A stretch of DNA of 64,000 bases, from NCBI GenBank assembly GCA_015956445.1, contig WIUZ02000004.1:1736001-1800000 (forward strand), in the 5' to 3' direction. Positions 60,519 to 64,000 of this stretch are shown piece after piece; position 1 is the first letter of the stretch; each line of letters opens with the position of its first letter. Under the pieces are notes generated by a model. It was given only the letters and a program-made list of their open reading frames with translations, was not told the origin of the DNA and ran no database searches. The position numbers and the translations under genes are program-made. Source of the stretch: Thelephora terrestris. Its lineage: Eukaryota > Basidiomycota > Agaricomycetes > Thelephorales > Thelephoraceae.

Positions 60519-61670
60519 ATGGCCACTTCTGCATCCACCACTCTGTTCCGTCGGCTAACGTGGGAGGGCACCGTGCCCCTGGAGATACGCGTCGATTCGA
60601 AGGAACTCCCGGCGAACAGCAATCGTGGTCTAGAATGCTACTTCATACAAGCTGCTAGAGTTTCCTATCTCCCACTGCTCGTCCCAGACGTCAAAAAATT
60701 CTTGGTCGACGTCGTACTCGATGAAGAAGGGGCCAAAATCTTGAAGGAGGAGGACTGGTGGTTCGAGGCTGAAGACGGCAGTCCCCTTAAGTGGTGTGTA
60801 TGCACGATATCTCTGTGTTTAACGTGCTGTTAACTCCGAATCGGACGTTTACAGGCACTGGCCTATAGGTCTTTTGTACGACAGCCATACGATTGCCGCC
60901 ACGATAAGACCCAACCACACAACTGACCCCATTCCACTGAAGCTGGTGCTCCATCTCGCTCTGCCGCCGACCGACAAATTACTGCTGGTCCCGAGCGCCG
61001 AAGCATGCAAACAGGCGTTCATGGGACAATTAAAAGAAGCGGATTTCATTCGCTGGGGGAGCACGAAGCGAATGACCAGTTTGCGTAAGGCTGAGCAGGA
61101 TGGCATCTGGGAAGGGATTAAAGAGCGTGCGTATGACCTTACAATCGCATTTGGTTCACTCTGACCTTGGACTCGTTAATCCAGATAATTTTGACGATTA
61201 TTGGCGTGTAGCGTCAAAGGTCACACCAACAACGATACCCGCACGCTCCCAATCGCCCCCACCTGGACCTGGTTCGTTGCACACCCGTCCTCCGTCTGTG
61301 GATCCGGGGACTACAACGACCGCTCCGGACAAAGATGGTGCCTCGAGCGTACGCAGCGTCCCGGTAAGAATATACCTGCCAGATGGTCCCGTGCTTCAGG
61401 AGCTCGCACCCCCATTGCTCGACGGAGGTCAGTACGAACCAAACCGCCTGTTTCGCCCCACTGACCCCTGAAATAGAGCGACCACACACCGTCTCGCGTT
61501 TCCTCACGAGCACGTTACCATTGTTGTTCCCTGAAACCGGGAAGCGACATGCGTATGCGCTGGTCCAGGGTGTCGTGTGCCCTCCAGAAACGGAACTCTC
61601 CTGGCTGGGTGCCTGCATGGCAGGCGCTGATGGATGGGTAAACATCTGTATTGGAATATCCAGTGGCTGA
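60519..61670 (+). CDS. ATG5: Autophagy protein Atg5
   Basis: Ubiquitin-fold protein conjugated to Atg12; the conjugate with Atg16 acts as the E3 for Atg8 lipidation on the phagophore. Exons 60519-60793, 60855-61126, 61185-61427 and 61477-61670 join in frame to 327 residues. Signature blocks: LFRRLTWEGTVPLEIRVDSK, ELPANSNRGLECYFIQAARV, SYLPLLVPDVKKFL, the helix-rich segment WHWPIGLLYDSHTI, SEACKQAFMGQLKEADFIRW and the C-terminal ubiquitin-fold end ELSWLGACMAGADGWVNICI. The start at 60519 is preferred to upstream in-frame ATGs because the conserved block follows at once. The Atg12-acceptor lysine lies in the middle part, not assigned exactly. Length fits. Confidence 0.94.
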
Positions 61671-64000
61671 GGAACGCCAAGCTCTACACATAAACCCCTT
61701 TTATTCTTTTTTCGGAAGACTATGATCATACACAATGGTTATCTAGGTGCAGCTCGTCAGAGAAAGGACCTCTCTGTGAGATGGTGGTGTGATTATTTCC
61801 CCCGCAGTGCATCAGCGTGCACAGCTTTTAGGCCCCAGCGGACGATGGTACGTGCGACGAATCCTGCAATGGCCAACGCCTACGGAGAGATTCTGTCACC
61901 TTCTGAAAACCCCCGGCGCGTCCACGTAGTACCCTGGTCCGGGGTTGGACTACGCTAGGACGCAAGACTGAGGTATTGGCAGGCTTGCTTGACACTCCCT
62001 GAAAATGCCCCGCTTGCATCGTGGAGCGTTCCTAAACGTTCAGCTTTCTACCGGAAGCGCGAGGCTCGAGGTGTGTTTTGACGATCAAACTAAGGATATG
62101 GAGCGAGCTCCCGCAAAATTTTAACCTCAATAAAAGGATTTTTGGGGTTTGGCTTGCTATCCGAGATCTATGAAGCTTTCCGATCTGTAAGCGAACGGCT
62201 CATATGGTGATTAGCGGGTACACCCAACTAAGTGGCACTTTCCATCGGTGCGCACACTTTCGCCAGCAGGCTGGATTTTCACTTTGAACCTATCAGGGGG
62301 AGGCTTCAGTCATTGACTATATCCTCACCCCATGGACTACCATTCGTACCCACACACACACAGGTGCCCGGTCGCTCGGTCGTTCCTGTCCTTCATTCCT
62401 TTCCCCCGCCACGTAGCGCCTCCTACGACGCCATAATTTTTCGGTCTCGTGCGCCCTGGATTGACACCGGCAACGTATAATTCAGTCTTCGCGGGGCCAT
62501 GATGGCCCTGGGACTTCCTGAAGTACGAGGAAGAGATTTATTTGGACAGGCCTCCTTGGTTCTTCTTTGGAACATCCGATCTCACTGTCTCTGAAGCTGT
62601 CATACGGGACAATCCGAGTCCACCCACCGGAGAGCTGACGTGTGGCGTACAGACTCAATAACTATGATGCGTTGGCTCGCCGTCGCTAGTCGCTCCCAAC
62701 GGCTCTCACCGTTGTGATCTCACGCAGTTCTATTGACTTTGGCTCAATGCCATCCGCCCTGATTTTTCCCCTCGACTCTAACCACTCATTGGACAGCTGA
62801 CTGGCACCAATGGCAAGGCAATAAACTCTCAGCACTGCCCATGACACGGATCCGCTGATTCATAAATGGGAAAGGGCGGGCTGCTCTTCTGTAATATCGC
62901 GGAAGGCAAGTTCGTCTTCGTAATTTTCACTCAAACCAACGCCCACCTATTATGCGGCTGAAGCTGTTCGCTCTGGATCACACAACAAGAAGGGGGTCCG
63001 CAATCAACGCCGCCTCGTCTATTGTTGCAACCACGTCGTCCGGGACACTGACGGTCGTTGTTCTCCGTGAACTATCAGGCGAGGAGTGCGTAAACCATCG
63101 TTCCCGGCTGTTCCGCGTTCTGAAAATTGGTGACGAAGGGCAAGCTGTTTTCCTGCTGGGTAGCCCTACTTGCGCGCGCACACACGTCCCTGATGCTTTG
63201 ATGAAATCTGGGTTCCCAGGTCTCGCTGTTCAGAGTTTTCCAGACGGACCTCGTGGTGTAGGCTAGGGTTATCCGGGGCAGCAATCGGGTCTCGTGTACC
63301 TCGCAAATTTTTCACCGCGTGCGTCGCGAACACGGCTCTCTCTTTCGTCGAGTCGGTAGGCACAGTTTCACATGCTCCTTTGACGCCTGCACCCGATTAA
63401 TGACCCAGGAAGCTTTCTTAGAGGTCCCGATAGCCGTTGCAGCTTCTAACTGTCGTACAACTGACGGGGAAGTGGCTGCTACCCCACGAGTACGCGATAG
63501 GGAAGATGTGACACGTCTACCTTGCATATCATTCCACACCTACGCAAATGCATGGGCCCGGGATATGAATCCCTTGAAATCGACATGTGATAAAACGTTT
63601 GGTGTTATAAAAAACTTCTCGCGTAGAACGGAGCATGCTGGGAAGGTGCACATGATGTCGTATTTTGATGAATCGAAGGGTTGAAACAAATGCTTCGCAG
63701 TTGATTCGAAAGTTGTTCATCGGTTCATTCGTTGTGTACTGGAATCGAAACCCATTCGTAGGCATGATATGCGATCCCCAACTATACTGGTGGCCGAGTG
63801 CTCGAGCTCAAGCGCTCAAGTCCGAAGTGAAGGTCCCCTTTCGATCCATGTGGTATCTCCTCCGACACTTTCCTGTGAAAAGCGAATTACATGCGAGGAA
63901 AAGGAAACCCATGTGGACTCGAAGTCCGGTTGAGTGGAATCTCCTGTGTCGCCTGAGCTGATAGAACTCGTCCGTTTCTTCTGATCGCCAGCTGACCCGC
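61671..64000. other. 2.3 kb right end, no gene called
   Basis: Several open frames of 60-120 codons occur on both strands. None shows a known family, a splice-supported extension or a codon pattern like the genes to the left. One plus frame at 62952-63266 (SSIVATTSSGTLTVVVLREL, then HRSRLFRVLKIGDEGQAVFL) is the best candidate, but on present evidence I would not annotate it. No tRNA or obvious transposon end was seen. Confidence 0.5.

Noticed and set aside
61671-64000. Genes from the longer ORFs at the right end
   Set aside because: No homology recognised, no consistent splice structure and codon use unlike the neighbours.

Overview
The window looks like chromosomal DNA of a basidiomycete fungus, most likely a mushroom-forming Agaricomycete. 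The evidence is compact genes on both strands, many short GT-AG introns (mostly about 45-65 nt), a DUF6533 membrane protein of the kind expanded in Agaricomycetes, a small secreted peptide gene with a 61-nt intron, and a large accessory gene of a family I recognise from agaric genomes. No database search was possible. Exon structures were read by eye from splice signals and conserved protein motifs.

Layout. 0-7 kb: the 5' part of a pyruvate dehydrogenase kinase gene (runs off the left edge), a Fus3/Kss1-type MAP kinase, a CCCH zinc-finger protein and a short unknown gene. 7-9 kb: mitochondrial asparaginyl-tRNA synthetase and an intron-containing tRNA-Leu(CAA). 9-14 kb: two kinetochore proteins, Sos7/Kre28-like and Mis12, flank a tandem-RRM RNA-binding protein. 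14-22 kb: a DUF6533 membrane protein, the spliceosomal core protein SmD1, a disordered Ser/Pro-rich protein and a coiled-coil protein. 22-33 kb: transportin (Kap104), an unknown coiled-coil protein, a mitochondrial Mdl1-type ABC transporter and a legume-like lectin cargo receptor.

33-37.4 kb holds the most unusual gene: about 1,300 residues combining conserved D/D/E-like blocks with a C-terminal Cys/His peptidase-like domain, preceded by a G-quadruplex-like tract. 37.7-43.6 kb: dynactin p25, a 46-residue secreted peptide, a SET-domain methyltransferase and a SWIB-domain protein. 43.9-51.5 kb: the ERAD factor Hrd3/SEL1L, a PTAR1-like prenyltransferase alpha-repeat protein, a SAP/F-box/ankyrin-like protein and oligoribonuclease Rex2. 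51.7-61.7 kb: a TmpA-like membrane oxidoreductase, a very large acidic nuclear-type protein and the autophagy protein Atg5. The last 2.3 kb shows no gene I can support.

Most genes are housekeeping and functionally unrelated. The links that can be drawn are the kinetochore pair (KMN-associated), the mitochondrial set (PDK, AsnRS, Mdl1, probably Rex2) and secretory-pathway quality control (lectin receptor, Hrd3). Several divergent gene pairs share a CACGTGA palindrome in their intergenic space.
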